Made by a program: the position numbers and the translations under genes
In this document: piece after piece, positions 8,292 to 17,046 of the stretch
Position numbering within the stretch: the first letter of the stretch is position 1
How the letters are laid out: every line of letters begins with the position of its first letter
Assembly (NCBI RefSeq): GCF_002727065.1
Contig: NZ_PDVP01000017.1
Span: 50,322 to 114,321 of the forward strand
Direction: 5' to 3'
DNA: 64,000 nt
Origin: Zhengella mangrovi
Lineage (GTDB): Bacteria > Pseudomonadota > Alphaproteobacteria > Rhizobiales > Rhizobiaceae
The notes under the pieces: generated by a model
Seen by the model: the letters and a program-made list of their open reading frames with translations, nothing else
Database searches by the model: none
What the model was told of the DNA's origin: nothing

Positions 8292-9648
8292 CCTGTTGAA
8301 AAGCACCGGCTTCCGGACAGCGGTCCTCTTCCTCTCGCTGTTCCTGGTGGCCGCCGGACTGGCAGGCGCCACGGCCTTTTTCGTCATTCGCGACGAACTC
8401 GTCGGCCGCCACCAGCGCGCGGTCGCCGACGAGTTCGGTTTCTTTACCGGCCTCTACGCGCAAAGCGGCGAAAGCGACCTGGTCGAGACCCTGCAGATTC
8501 ATTCCAGGGCCGTCCGCAATCTCGACAGCATCTACCTTCTGCGCGGGCCGGACGGCGCCACGATGGCCGGCAACATCGATTTTGCCGGCGCCCTGCCCGC
8601 AACCGGGGAAGCCAGCGCCAGGGCCCTCGGACTTCCCGGCGACTACGATTATTTCATCCATTCCGGACAGGTCGGCAGCATGACAATGCTCGTCGGGGCG
8701 AGCGCCGAGGATCTCAGCGAGGTCGAGGAGGTCTTCTTCGAGGGCGCGTTCTGGGCCGCTCTGCTGCTGACGGTGGTTTCGCTGGCAGGCGGCGCGGCGC
8801 TGTCGATCCGGATGAACCGCCGCATCGCGGAGATCGAGGACGCTTTGGAACAGGTGGCCGCCGGCAATTTCGAGACGCGCATTCCCGGCAGCGGATCGGG
8901 CGATGATCTCGACCTGATTGGCCAGCGGATCGACAATGCCGTCGCACGCCTCGGCGCGGCCGTCGAGACCAACCGCCAGATTTCCAGCGACATCGCCCAC
9001 GACCTGAAAACGCCGATGAACCGCCTGCGCATCAGCATCGAAACGGCGCTGGACAGGCAGGCAGCCGGTCAACCGGTCGAACAGGACCTGGCAGACATCG
9101 ACGAAGAGAGCAGGACGATCCTGGCCACCTTCGACGCCCTGCTCCGTATCGCCCAGATCGAGGCCGGCGCGAGGAAGAGCCGTTTCGCGCCCGTCGATCT
9201 TGCAACGGTGCTCGCCAGCGTAACCGATTTCTACGAGGCCCATGCCGAGGAGACCGGCGGGAGGATCGAGACCCGCATCGCGCCCGACCTGCCGGCCATG
9301 GAGGGAGACCGGGAACTGCTGACGCAACTGGTTGCCAACCTTCTGGAGAACGCATTCAGGCATGCGGGCACCCGGCCCGCGATCGACTGTTCCGTCTCGG
9401 CGGTGGACGGCGACGTGGTCCTGCGCATCGCGGACAACGGACCCGGCATCCCGGCCGACGAACGCGACAAGGTGTTGCGACGACTCTACCGGCTGGACAA
9501 GAGCCGCACGCCCCCCGGATCAGGCCTCGGCCTCGCCATGGTCAAGGCCGTCGCCGACCTCCACGATGCGCGCCTGGCCCTGTCCGACAATGATCCGGGC
9601 CTCGCCGTGACAGTCACCTTCCCGCCACACGCCATCGGCGGCGGGTGA
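8278..9648 (+). CDS. Membrane sensor histidine kinase
   Basis: 456 residues. Two membrane helices (about 14-36 and 155-177) flank a periplasmic sensor of some 115 residues; a HAMP linker follows, then the phospho-acceptor box with His241 (SSDIAHDLKTPMNRLR). The ATP-binding boxes are N (NLLENAF, 354-360), G1 (DNGPG, 386-390) and G2 (GSGLGLA, 414-420). The start at 8278 lies inside the end of the response regulator gene. The periplasmic location of both the sensor domain and the PepSY protein makes a direct interaction attractive, as PepSY proteins elsewhere modulate kinases. The signal sensed is unknown. Confidence 0.94.
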   Translation: MPRADLLKSTGFRTAVLFLSLFLVAAGLAGATAFFVIRDELVGRHQRAVADEFGFFTGLYAQSGESDLVETLQIHSRAVRNLDSIYLLRGPDGATMAGNIDFAGALPATGEASARALGLPGDYDYFIHSGQVGSMTMLVGASAEDLSEVEEVFFEGAFWAALLLTVVSLAGGAALSIRMNRRIAEIEDALEQVAAGNFETRIPGSGSGDDLDLIGQRIDNAVARLGAAVETNRQISSDIAHDLKTPMNRLRISIETALDRQAAGQPVEQDLADIDEESRTILATFDALLRIAQIEAGARKSRFAPVDLATVLASVTDFYEAHAEETGGRIETRIAPDLPAMEGDRELLTQLVANLLENAFRHAGTRPAIDCSVSAVDGDVVLRIADNGPGIPADERDKVLRRLYRLDKSRTPPGSGLGLAMVKAVADLHDARLALSDNDPGLAVTVTFPPHAIGGG

Positions 9649-9698
9649 CTCACCGCGCCCCAGTCCGGCAGTTTTCCGGCTGCCTGAAAAGGATGGGC

Positions 9699-10304
9699 CT
9701 AGTTCGTCACCAGGCCGAAGCGGCCAATCTCGGATTCGGTCAGCCAGTGGATGCTGTCCGCCGGCGATGCTGCGATGGTGAACCAGTAGAACTCGGCCGA
9801 CCCCAGCATGGAGCGGATGTAGTCGGCGTAGATCCGGTGCACGCTGTGGTAGCTCGGAAATTCGCGCGCTTCCCGGTCGCCCTCGCTCCACGAGTGCACG
9901 CCGATCTTCGCGCCCTTCTCCATCGTGCGGCGTTCGCCGGCCAGGAACAGGTCGACAGCGCCCGACTCGATCTTCGAGTTGCTCTTCAGGTGCGTGTTCA
10001 GTCCCTGCTCGCGAACCCACTTCGCGAACGGGAACAGTGCCTCGTCGTCAAGCGATCCGGGCATGTCGGTCAGGACGAGCGTCCCGACCTGCGGATTGTC
10101 CCGCAGCGCCCGCTTCAGCTTTTCCGGCGTGCGGGCATTCAGCTCGCCGGAGATATACATGCGATCGCCGCGCACCTCGTAGCGGGTCAGGTCGCGATAG
10201 TTCGAGACGGTATCGCGAATGCCCTCGCCCGTTGGCGTCATCACCACGAGGGAGGCTGCAATTCCGCTGATCAGCACGACGGCGGCAAGAAACCACTTTC
10301 GCAT
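9699..10304 (-). CDS. Exported ClpP/crotonase-fold protein (COG3904-like)
   Basis: 201 residues from the second of two adjacent ATGs (10304), which sits six bases after AAGGA. An N-terminal hydrophobic segment (residues 5-22) is a signal anchor. The rest fits the COG3904-type ClpP-fold pattern of predicted periplasmic proteins: YISGELN, LVLTDMPGS, and FLAGERR followed by IGVHSW. In typical members a Ser-Ala-Cys motif precedes the FLAG strand; here that place reads KIESGAVD, so the usual nucleophile region is altered and proteolytic activity is uncertain. The gene converges on the sensor kinase gene with a 50-base gap. No partner is evident. Confidence 0.65.
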   Translation of the reverse strand: MRKWFLAAVVLISGIAASLVVMTPTGEGIRDTVSNYRDLTRYEVRGDRMYISGELNARTPEKLKRALRDNPQVGTLVLTDMPGSLDDEALFPFAKWVREQGLNTHLKSNSKIESGAVDLFLAGERRTMEKGAKIGVHSWSEGDREAREFPSYHSVHRIYADYIRSMLGSAEFYWFTIAASPADSIHWLTESEIGRFGLVTN

Positions 10305-10785
10305 CATCGATCCTTCTTCGAAGCTCGCTTGTTTCCCGGCATATAGGTGCTGTTGCGGCAGATGAAATCCTCCGCGCACAAATTTTGGCGAGAATTCCGA
10401 AAGCGTTTGAGGGCTCTTTTTCCGCAGGCGCACCGCCGGCACGGACGCAAACGGAGAGGCGAATCAGCAAGCATAATCCGCGCCAAACGTATCAGCAGAT
10501 GGCGATAAGACCTGAAAATTTTTATCTGGCAAGTAAAAAAATTGCACATATTGGCTCGAATGAACCGCTTGGCACATTTATAGCGCTTAACATGTGAATA
10601 AAACGCCCGAACATGGTCGGTTCGCGGAATACGTTGATTCAAATCGAAAATCAAAGATTGATAAATTGCGATGACTTATAAGTATGACCTTACGTAAAAC
10701 CAAAACACATATTTCATATGGAATATTTCAAATTACGCAGATAATAAGCCCGCTTCCTCGCCGCAGGGCGGGCAAGAAACGGTGA
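10305..10785. other. AT-rich intergenic control region
   Basis: The 481 bases carry no credible gene. From about 10440 to 10740 the DNA is much richer in A+T than anywhere else in the window. Short dyads are visible: ACTTATAAGT at 10674-10683, TTACGTAA at 10690-10697, and an imperfect dyad ATTTCATATGGAAT at 10711-10724. They lie within 120 bases of the LuxR-type gene and could be its operators or promoter elements. A 70-codon frame at 10385-10597 has no ribosome site and is probably noise. Confidence 0.5.
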
Positions 10786-11556
10786 ATGACAAGAATGTGC
10801 GGCAACTTGGAACAGAACGTCGTCGAAACGGCACCCGCCAGCGGGTCCCGGCTCGCGGAACACTACGCCAGGGCTCTGCTGGAATGCCACAGCGGCTATG
10901 ATCTCTTCCGTTTGCTGAAGCAGATGACGCTGGACATGGGGTTCCGGTATTTCCTTGTCGTCCGCTTCCCCCTGGCCGGCGAGACCAACCTGGGCGACCT
11001 GTCGCTGCTGTCCAACCTGCCGGCGGAACTGGTTCAGGCCTACGACCAGGCCGATCTGCTGCGATCCAGCCCCATCCTCGAGAAACTGCAGGATTCCACC
11101 AGGCCAGTCGAGTGGGAAGCTGACGACATCAACGCGACGCGAAAGCCTGAAGCAGTCGAAGCCGCCGAGCGGCTCTACGCCGACTTCGGCATCCGCGCCG
11201 GCATCTGTTTTTCGGTTCACGACACCGAAGACCGGAGGGGCGCCATATCCTTTTCTGGCGACCGGCCGGCGTGCAGCATGGACGAGCAGCTATTCCTGTC
11301 CTGGATTTGCAATCAGGTTTTCGAGCGTGCTACCTTTTTCGCCTACGAAGAAGGCACGACAAAGCCTCAGCTCTCCGCCCGCGAACTGGAGTGCCTGGGC
11401 TGGACCGCGGCAGGAAAGACCAGTTCCGAGATCGCTGTCATCCTCGACCTGTCGGAACACACGGTCAATCACTACCTCACCGGCTGCTGTCAGAAACTGT
11501 CGGCCGCAAACAGGGCCCATGCCGTTGCCAAGGGCATCAGGCTCGGCCTGATCTGA
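10786..11556 (+). CDS. LuxR-type regulator with autoinducer-binding-like domain (solo, altered pocket)
   Basis: 256 residues: an N-terminal autoinducer-binding-like domain (about 25-180) and a C-terminal LuxR helix-turn-helix (196-256; LSARELECLGW, HTVNHYL). Aligning on spacing with TraR, the pocket residues Trp57, Tyr61, Asp70, Pro71 and Trp85 correspond to Leu82, Tyr86, Ser95, Pro96 and Trp110. Two of the acyl-homoserine-lactone contacts, including the Asp that binds the amide, are therefore replaced. No luxI gene is in the window. The protein may respond to a different ligand or be ligand-independent. An ATG at 10795 has better ribosome-site spacing and could be the true start. The PAS gene follows after 11 bases. 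Confidence 0.88.
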   Translation: MTRMCGNLEQNVVETAPASGSRLAEHYARALLECHSGYDLFRLLKQMTLDMGFRYFLVVRFPLAGETNLGDLSLLSNLPAELVQAYDQADLLRSSPILEKLQDSTRPVEWEADDINATRKPEAVEAAERLYADFGIRAGICFSVHDTEDRRGAISFSGDRPACSMDEQLFLSWICNQVFERATFFAYEEGTTKPQLSARELECLGWTAAGKTSSEIAVILDLSEHTVNHYLTGCCQKLSAANRAHAVAKGIRLGLI

Positions 11557-11567
11557 TCGGAAAAGCC

Positions 11568-12053
11568 ATGTCGATCAAGAAACCGAATCCGCATCTCGAC
11601 CTGCTGAAGGTCGAGATCAAGCCACGCCGCGTCAATGCGCAGGATCTCAACGACATCGGACTTGTTGACGCGAACCTCCTCGATATCCTCGCCCAGTTCG
11701 AGGAATACGGCGTCTGGCGCTTCGACATCGACGATGGTCTCGTCTATTTCTCGAAGGATGCCGCCGTGCTTCACGGAATGGTCCCGCAGCATGGGCCGAT
11801 CGACCTGACCCGGGCAGTGGCAGCCTACCATGCCGATGACCGGCACCACGTCATGGAATGCCTCGAGGATGCCATCGAGCGCAAGTCGGGGTTCCGGTTC
11901 GTGCTGCGCATCGACGAGAACGGCCGCTGCGATCCCCCCCGCATCGTCGAGACGACCGGCCGGTACCGGCTCAACCGGCATGGCAGGCCCGAACTCTACG
12001 GAACCGTGCGCCAGGTTCGCACCCGGGTCCGCTCGGTATCGCTCAACAACTGA
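11568..12053 (+). CDS. Small PAS-domain protein
   Basis: 161 residues. Residues 36-150 fit a PAS_3-type sensor domain: FEEYGVWRFDIDDGLVYFS at the start, a central segment resembling 'fhPdDr..v' (YHADDRHHV), and a final strand IVETTGRYRLNRHGRPELYG. There is no output domain or membrane segment, so it is a stand-alone cytoplasmic sensor or partner. The start at 11568 is 11 bases after the LuxR-type gene, so the two are probably cotranscribed. A role as accessory to the LuxR regulator is likely but not demonstrated. Confidence 0.8.
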   Translation: MSIKKPNPHLDLLKVEIKPRRVNAQDLNDIGLVDANLLDILAQFEEYGVWRFDIDDGLVYFSKDAAVLHGMVPQHGPIDLTRAVAAYHADDRHHVMECLEDAIERKSGFRFVLRIDENGRCDPPRIVETTGRYRLNRHGRPELYGTVRQVRTRVRSVSLNN

Positions 12054-12073
12054 AAGCCCGCGGGCACCGTCCA

Positions 12074-13654
12074 TCAGGTCTGAGCGCTGGCATCGCCGGC
12101 GTTGCCGAAGGATGTCCAGCCGCCATCGACGTAGAGGATGGAGCCGTTGACGTAGGACGCGTCCGGCGAGCTGAGGAACAGGGCCGCCGAGGCGATATCG
12201 GCAGGCCGGCCCATGTCTCCCAGCGGGATGCGGCGGCGAATGGCCGGACTGTCGATGCGCCCGGCATCTTCCAGCGCCTTGACGCCCGGGGTGCGGATGT
12301 AGCCCGGCGCGATCGTGGCGCTGCGGATCCCCATCGGCCCGAGTTCCGCTGCCAGGCAGCGCGTCAGGATATCGATCCCCGCCTTCGAGGCGCCGTAGGC
12401 ATGGCGTGGCGCGAACGGCAGGAAAGTGTTGATCGAGCCGAGGTTCAGGACGATACCGCCGGGCTCCATGCTTTTCAGCGCCTCGCGGGTGCACAGGAAC
12501 GCCCCGGCAAGATTGATGTCCAGCACGCGCTCCAGGTCTTCCCGGGTCTGCTCCAGCGCCGGCTTGAAGGCATCGGCAACGGCCGCGTCGTTGATCAGGA
12601 TGTCGATCCGCCCGAAGCGGCCGCGAATGCTGTCGAAGGCTGCCACCACTGCTGCCTCGTCGGTGACATCGGTTTCCATCGCGACATGGGGCCCGCCAAG
12701 CGAAGCCGCGACACTGCTGGCCCCTGACCCGTCGCTGTCGAGCAGCACCACGAGGTCGCCCGCCCCGGCGAAGGTGCGCGCAATGGCCTCGCCGATCCCC
12801 TTGGCGGCGCCGGTCACGACAACCACCCGCTGTTGCCGCCCGGCCGGAGCCGCGTCCAGTTCCTCCGCCGGTGTCCCGTCAACCGGCGGATGCGCGTCGC
12901 CCGGCTGGTTGAACGACATCCAGCCACCGTCGACGGCCAGAACCGACCCGGTGATGTAGGAGGCCCCCGGCGAAGCCAGGAAACGGGCCGCGCGGGCGAT
13001 TTCGTCCGGCCGCCCCATCCGGCCGACCGGAATACGGCGCCGCACGGCGGCCAGGTCTGCCTTCCCGGTCCGTTCCAGGTCCGCCACCATCGGCGTGCGC
13101 ACGTAGCCGGGCGCGACCGCGGCAACGCGGATCCCCCGCGACGCCCATTCGCAGGCAAGCGACTTGGTCAGCGAGATCAGCCCGGCTTTGGAGGCGGCAT
13201 AGGCATTGCGGCGGGGATTGCCCAGCACCCCGGCAAGCGATGCGATGTTGACGATCGCCCCGCCGTTCGCCATGCGCTTCGCCGCTTCCCGCGCCATCAC
13301 GAAGGGGCCGAGCAGGTTGACACCGATGGCCTTGCGGAAGTCCGTGAGCGGCGTGTCCACGGTCGCGGCCATGGTGGGTCCGAGCGCGGCATTGTTGACG
13401 AGCACGTCTACCTTTCCGAAGACCGCGTCGATCCGCCGGAACAGCGCCAGGATCGCCGCCTCGTCATCGACATCACAGTCGAACCCGGCATGGTCTGGAC
13501 CATGGCCCGTCATCAACGCCTCGATACCGGTGCCGGCAAGATCCACGCCGATCACCCGGTCGCCGTCCGCGACGAAAAGATCGACGAGGGCCCGTCCGAT
13601 CCCCCCTGCGGCCCCGGTGACCAGCACGACGCGGCGGTGTTCAGACATGGGCAT
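12074..13654 (-). CDS. Fused double SDR oxidoreductase
   Basis: 526 residues made of two complete classical SDR domains joined by a Pro/Ala-rich linker (about 250-275). Domain 1 has TGAAGGIG (13-20), Ser139 and Tyr152/Lys156. Domain 2 has TGAAKGIG (281-288), Ser407 and Tyr420/Lys424; its NNAG motif reads INDAA. Both active sites look intact, so it may carry out two consecutive oxidations or reductions, or form an internal pseudo-dimer. It is the last gene of the six-gene operon starting at 17805. The convergent PAS gene ends 20 bases away. A frameshift or assembly fusion is unlikely because the linker is in frame and the codon pattern is uniform. Confidence 0.88.
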   Translation of the reverse strand: MPMSEHRRVVLVTGAAGGIGRALVDLFVADGDRVIGVDLAGTGIEALMTGHGPDHAGFDCDVDDEAAILALFRRIDAVFGKVDVLVNNAALGPTMAATVDTPLTDFRKAIGVNLLGPFVMAREAAKRMANGGAIVNIASLAGVLGNPRRNAYAASKAGLISLTKSLACEWASRGIRVAAVAPGYVRTPMVADLERTGKADLAAVRRRIPVGRMGRPDEIARAARFLASPGASYITGSVLAVDGGWMSFNQPGDAHPPVDGTPAEELDAAPAGRQQRVVVVTGAAKGIGEAIARTFAGAGDLVVLLDSDGSGASSVAASLGGPHVAMETDVTDEAAVVAAFDSIRGRFGRIDILINDAAVADAFKPALEQTREDLERVLDINLAGAFLCTREALKSMEPGGIVLNLGSINTFLPFAPRHAYGASKAGIDILTRCLAAELGPMGIRSATIAPGYIRTPGVKALEDAGRIDSPAIRRRIPLGDMGRPADIASAALFLSSPDASYVNGSILYVDGGWTSFGNAGDASAQT

Positions 13655-13666
13655 GGCGGGGTCCTC

Positions 13667-14218
13667 TCATTTAGCCGGTGCAAGGCGCCGGAATTGCCTG
13701 TCGCGATAGAGCAGCCCGCTGTCCCCCAGCAGCGTCGTGGCAACCACGCGCCCGAACAGGAGCCGGTGCGATCCGTAAGTGATGCTGTTCTCGAGACGGC
13801 AGTCGAAACTCGCAAGAGCACCGGCCAGCACGGGGGCCCCGGTTTCGAGGCCCGCCCACGCGCCTTCGCCGAACCGCGTGTCGCTATCCGTTTCTGCGGA
13901 AGAGAAAGCCCGGGCGACCGGATGCTGATCCTCCGTCAGGTAATTGACGGCGAACGCGCCGCCGTCGAGGATCAGCGGCAAGGCGGACGCCTCCCCGTTG
14001 ACGCAGACCAGCAGCACGGGCGGATGGGCCGACACCGGGCAGATCGAGGTCGCGGCCAGCCCGTCCCGGGCGCCATCGTGATGGCAGGTGACGACGGCCA
14101 CGGAGTACGCGACCTGCCGCATCGCGGCCTTGAACTCGGCCTCGCAGATCCCGTGGCCGGCCGACGGGCCGGGCGGTCTTTCAGGGCTCGCATTCGCCGT
14201 TTCGCTGATCCAGGGCAT
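13667..14218 (-). CDS. Flavin reductase-like FMN-binding protein
   Basis: 183 residues of the flavin reductase-like (split-barrel FMN-binding) family that reduces FMN or FAD with NAD(P)H for two-component monooxygenases. The family pattern 'G.aats..pvS..PP..lvcvn' is visible (GLAATSICPVSAHPPVLLVC), as is a late 'GsHrllfGrV' strand. No oxygenase component is encoded in the same operon, so it may work with the luciferase-like monooxygenase at 52.9 kb or with a protein outside the window. Gaps to the neighbouring genes are 12 and 11 bases. Confidence 0.9.
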   Translation of the reverse strand: MPWISETANASPERPPGPSAGHGICEAEFKAAMRQVAYSVAVVTCHHDGARDGLAATSICPVSAHPPVLLVCVNGEASALPLILDGGAFAVNYLTEDQHPVARAFSSAETDSDTRFGEGAWAGLETGAPVLAGALASFDCRLENSITYGSHRLLFGRVVATTLLGDSGLLYRDRQFRRLAPAK

Positions 14219-14229
14219 CCCGTCCCCCG

Positions 14230-14763
14230 TCAGAGAAGCCCGGCGGCCTTGCGCAATGAATAGATCGGATCGGACGGCGCGGCGGCACCGATCGGCTGGC
14301 GCGGCCCGAAGCGCTCCGCCTCGCCGGCGTCCGGCGGCTTCTGTTCTTCCACCCAGTCATAGGCCACCGTCCGGTCGGCCACCCGCCACTCCCCGTCCCG
14401 CTTTTCCATCCGGTCGCAGTAGCGGCCGGCCAGCAGGTACTGGCGCACGGTGCCCTCGCGGTCGGGACCACGCTGAAGCGCGTTGAAATAGCTCTCCACG
14501 ATGGCCACGTCGGGACCGGCGAATTCGATCAGGATATTGGCAACCTGGTGCACGTTGCGCGGACCGGCCTGGAACACCTTCAGCGCATGGGCGATGAAGC
14601 CTTCGGCCGGACCGTCATAGGCGCCATGGCAATCGTGGGCATCCGGCCAGTAGGAACTGCGCAGTGCCGCCTCGTCGGCCCGGTCGATGCCCCGGCAGTA
14701 GCGGTAGATGCAATCGCGGATCGCTTCCCGGTCCAGCAGTCTCGTCAGTGCGTCGTCGGTCAT
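14230..14763 (-). CDS. SnoaL/NTF2-like protein
   Basis: 177 residues with the alpha+beta cone pattern of the SnoaL-like/NTF2 superfamily: [20 protein letters not shown] at the start, then 'W.dA.d.hG' ([10 protein letters not shown]) and 'R.v.h...n..i' ([13 protein letters not shown]). Members are isomerases, dehydratases or hydrolases acting on polyketide- or terpenoid-like substrates; the family alone does not fix the reaction. The start at 14763 follows AGGAG. It sits between the SMP-30-like lactonase and the flavin reductase in the same operon. Confidence 0.85.
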   Translation of the reverse strand: MTDDALTRLLDREAIRDCIYRYCRGIDRADEAALRSSYWPDAHDCHGAYDGPAEGFIAHALKVFQAGPRNVHQVANILIEFAGPDVAIVESYFNALQRGPDREGTVRQYLLAGRYCDRMEKRDGEWRVADRTVAYDWVEEQKPPDAGEAERFGPRQPIGAAAPSDPIYSLRKAAGLL

Positions 14764-14789
14764 GGGTCCGTCTCCTGTTTGCCGGATCG

Positions 14790-15686
14790 TCAGGCCGCCG
14801 GATCGGCGGCGGCGATACGAAACGGCGTTTCGGGAATCCCGCAAACGCCGAGCCCCTCGATCACGTGCAGGCAGCCACCGCGCGGATGCTTCGAGATGGC
14901 GCGCCCGGAACCGGAATCCTTGATGGAGGTCACGTAGAGCCGGTCCATCTCCGGCCCGCCGAAGGCAAGGCTCGACGGCAGGTCGGTCGGCGCGTCGAAC
15001 AGCAGGTCCAGCGCGCCGTCGGGCGTGAACCGGGCGATCTTCCCGACCTGGATCAGGCAGGTCCAGACGCATCCCTCGGCATCCACCGTCGCGCCATCGG
15101 GTCCGGACTCCCATGGCGTCGTGTCCACGAATACGCCGGGCTCGCCGAGATCGTCGTCGGACGGACCATAGGGAAAGGCCCGGATCTTGCGGTCCAGGCT
15201 GTCGGCGAAATACATCGTCCGCCCGTCGGGGCTGAAACAGAGCGCGTTGGAGATCCGGATGCCTTCGGCGAACACCCGCGTTATGCCGGCTCCGTCGACG
15301 CGCCACAGGCTGCCCAGGGGATCGGCATGAACCCCCATGGAACCACACAGGAACCGGCCTTGCCGGTCGGTCTTGCCGTCGTTGAAGCGGATCGCCGGAT
15401 CGGCCGGCTCGGGCCGGAACAACGGCGTGAATTCGCCGCTTTCGAGGTCGGCCAGCCAGATGCCGTCGGCCAGGCCGCAGACGAGGCGATTGCCTTCCGC
15501 CAGCGCCACCGAGCCGACCATCGAGGGCGTCGGCCATTGCCGCATCGCGCCGCTCTCGGGATCCAGCGACCGGATCAGCCGCGACACCCCGTCGACCCAG
15601 TAGAGCCGGCCGGTCCGGGGATCCCACACCGGGCTTTCGCCCAGCATGTCGGGCGTTTCGCAGACGAGGCGAACATTCGGTGTCAT
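14790..15686 (-). CDS. SMP-30/gluconolactonase-family lactonase
   Basis: 298-residue six-bladed beta-propeller of the SMP-30/regucalcin/LRE type, a metal-dependent lactonase family. Expected metal ligands are visible as Glu17 (GESPVWD), Asn147 ([11 protein letters not shown]) and Asp197 (SGPDGATVD); Asn102 (FNDGK) matches the substrate-side residue. It has no signal peptide. In the operon it follows the binding-protein gene and precedes the NTF2-like gene. A lactone-hydrolysing step would suit a pathway in which a Baeyer-Villiger-type enzyme makes lactones, but this link is inference. Confidence 0.9.
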   Translation of the reverse strand: MTPNVRLVCETPDMLGESPVWDPRTGRLYWVDGVSRLIRSLDPESGAMRQWPTPSMVGSVALAEGNRLVCGLADGIWLADLESGEFTPLFRPEPADPAIRFNDGKTDRQGRFLCGSMGVHADPLGSLWRVDGAGITRVFAEGIRISNALCFSPDGRTMYFADSLDRKIRAFPYGPSDDDLGEPGVFVDTTPWESGPDGATVDAEGCVWTCLIQVGKIARFTPDGALDLLFDAPTDLPSSLAFGGPEMDRLYVTSIKDSGSGRAISKHPRGGCLHVIEGLGVCGIPETPFRIAAADPAA

Positions 15687-15713
15687 CGCGGAGCTTTCAC
15701 AGCAGGACGGAAT

Positions 15714-15738
15714 GACGGGGGGACCAGGTCCCCCCGTC
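15714..15738 (-). other. Strong GC hairpin between binding-protein and lactonase genes
   Basis: GACGGGGGGACC and GGTCCCCCCGTC flank a single central A, allowing a stem of about 10 G-C-rich pairs with a small loop, 18 bases after the stop of the solute-binding-protein gene. No T-run follows in the direction of transcription, so it is probably an mRNA-stabilising or partial attenuation hairpin that lets the binding protein be made in excess. It is not a classical terminator. Confidence 0.6.
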
Positions 15739-15755
15739 GCAAGCCTTGGGAGGCC

Positions 15756-16982
15756 TTACTTCTTCAGCAGCGGGCAGGCGCTCTCCGACGGCGCGCGCCA
15801 GACGCTTTCCGGATCCAGCGTGGCAAGGATCTTGTAGTAGTCGTACGGACCCTTGGACTCATCCGGCGACTTCACCTGCACCGCCAGCGACGGACGCATC
15901 ACCTGCCCGTCGGCGCGGATCGAGACGTTGTCCAGTTCGAAGTCGTTGACCGGCAGTTCGTGCATCTTGGCCATGACGGCTTCGCCATCGTCGCTGCCCG
16001 CCGCCTTCACCGACTTCAGGTAGTGGGTCACCGCGCTGTAGGTCGTCATCTGCGCTTCGTTCGGGTAGCGGTCGTTGAACGCGGCCTGGTAGCGCTTGGT
16101 GAATTCACGCGTGCCGTCGTTCAGGTCCCAGTAGGTCGGCGTCGTGAAACGCACGCCCTGCAGGGCTTCCAGGCCGATCGAATGCGCATTGTTGATGAAC
16201 ATGCCGAGCGGCGCCAGGTTCTGGCCGCTCTGGGTGATGCCGAACTCCGCCGCCTGCTTGATCGCGTTGCCGAGGTCGTTGCCGGCATTGGCGAGCGCGA
16301 TGACGTCGGCCCCGCTGGCCTGCGCCTGCAGCAGGTAGGACGAGAAGTCGTTGGTGTTGAGCGGGTGCAGCACCGAGCCGATCACCTTGCCGCCGCCGGC
16401 CTCGATGAACTTGGTGGAGTCCTCCTGCCAAACCTTGCCGAACGTGTAGTCGACGGTGATGAAGTAGAAGGTCTTGTTGCCGGCCTGCAGCAGGGAGTTG
16501 ATGGTCGCCTTGGCCATCGCGTAGGTGTCCTGCATCCACTGCGTGGTCATGGCGTTGCACTTGTCGTTGGTGAAGAAGCTCGCCGCCGACCCGGCCAGCA
16601 GGTACGGCTTGTTGTGGTCCTTCATCATGTCGCTGATCGCGCCGGCGATCGACGATGCCGAACAGCCGACGATGGCGTCCACGCCGTCCTGCTCGACCCA
16701 CTTCAGCGCCGCCGCGACACCGATGTCCGGCTTGTTCTGGTCATCGGCGACCACGATCTCGATCTTCTTTCCGTCGATCTCGCCGCCGGCATCCTCGACG
16801 GCCAGGCGGGCCGAGGCCACGGAGCCCGGGCCGCAGTTGTCGGCATAGGGGCCGGACTGGTCGTTCATGATGCCGATGCGGATGACGTCATCGGAAATGC
16901 CGGCGGCCATGGTGGCCATCGGCGTCAGGACGGTGGATGCGGCCAGAAGCACCGCTGCTCCGAAACGGTAGGTGGTAGTCAT
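15756..16982 (-). CDS. Branched-chain-type ABC transporter substrate-binding protein
   Basis: 408 residues. A signal peptide covers residues 1-26 (ATMA|AG). The mature protein is a LivJ/periplasmic-binding-protein type I fold: IRIGIMNDQSGPYAD near the start, GSVASARLAVEDAGG, and DAIVGCSASSIAGAIS. It should capture a small organic acid or amide in the periplasm. No permease is in this operon; the LivM-LivH-LivF-LivG genes lie at 18876-22285 on the same strand in another operon, and both promoters carry the TTCA-N6-TGAA palindrome. The binding protein therefore probably serves that transporter. LivJ-like proteins near catabolic genes often bind aromatic or cyclic acids; the ligand here is unknown. 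Confidence 0.93.
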   Translation of the reverse strand: MTTTYRFGAAVLLAASTVLTPMATMAAGISDDVIRIGIMNDQSGPYADNCGPGSVASARLAVEDAGGEIDGKKIEIVVADDQNKPDIGVAAALKWVEQDGVDAIVGCSASSIAGAISDMMKDHNKPYLLAGSAASFFTNDKCNAMTTQWMQDTYAMAKATINSLLQAGNKTFYFITVDYTFGKVWQEDSTKFIEAGGGKVIGSVLHPLNTNDFSSYLLQAQASGADVIALANAGNDLGNAIKQAAEFGITQSGQNLAPLGMFINNAHSIGLEALQGVRFTTPTYWDLNDGTREFTKRYQAAFNDRYPNEAQMTTYSAVTHYLKSVKAAGSDDGEAVMAKMHELPVNDFELDNVSIRADGQVMRPSLAVQVKSPDESKGPYDYYKILATLDPESVWRAPSESACPLLKK

Positions 16983-17046
16983 GTCGTCTCCTCCACTGGT
17001 GTGTCTTCACTGCACGAAAGGACGGCCGGGCCTCCCGCCCGGGCCG

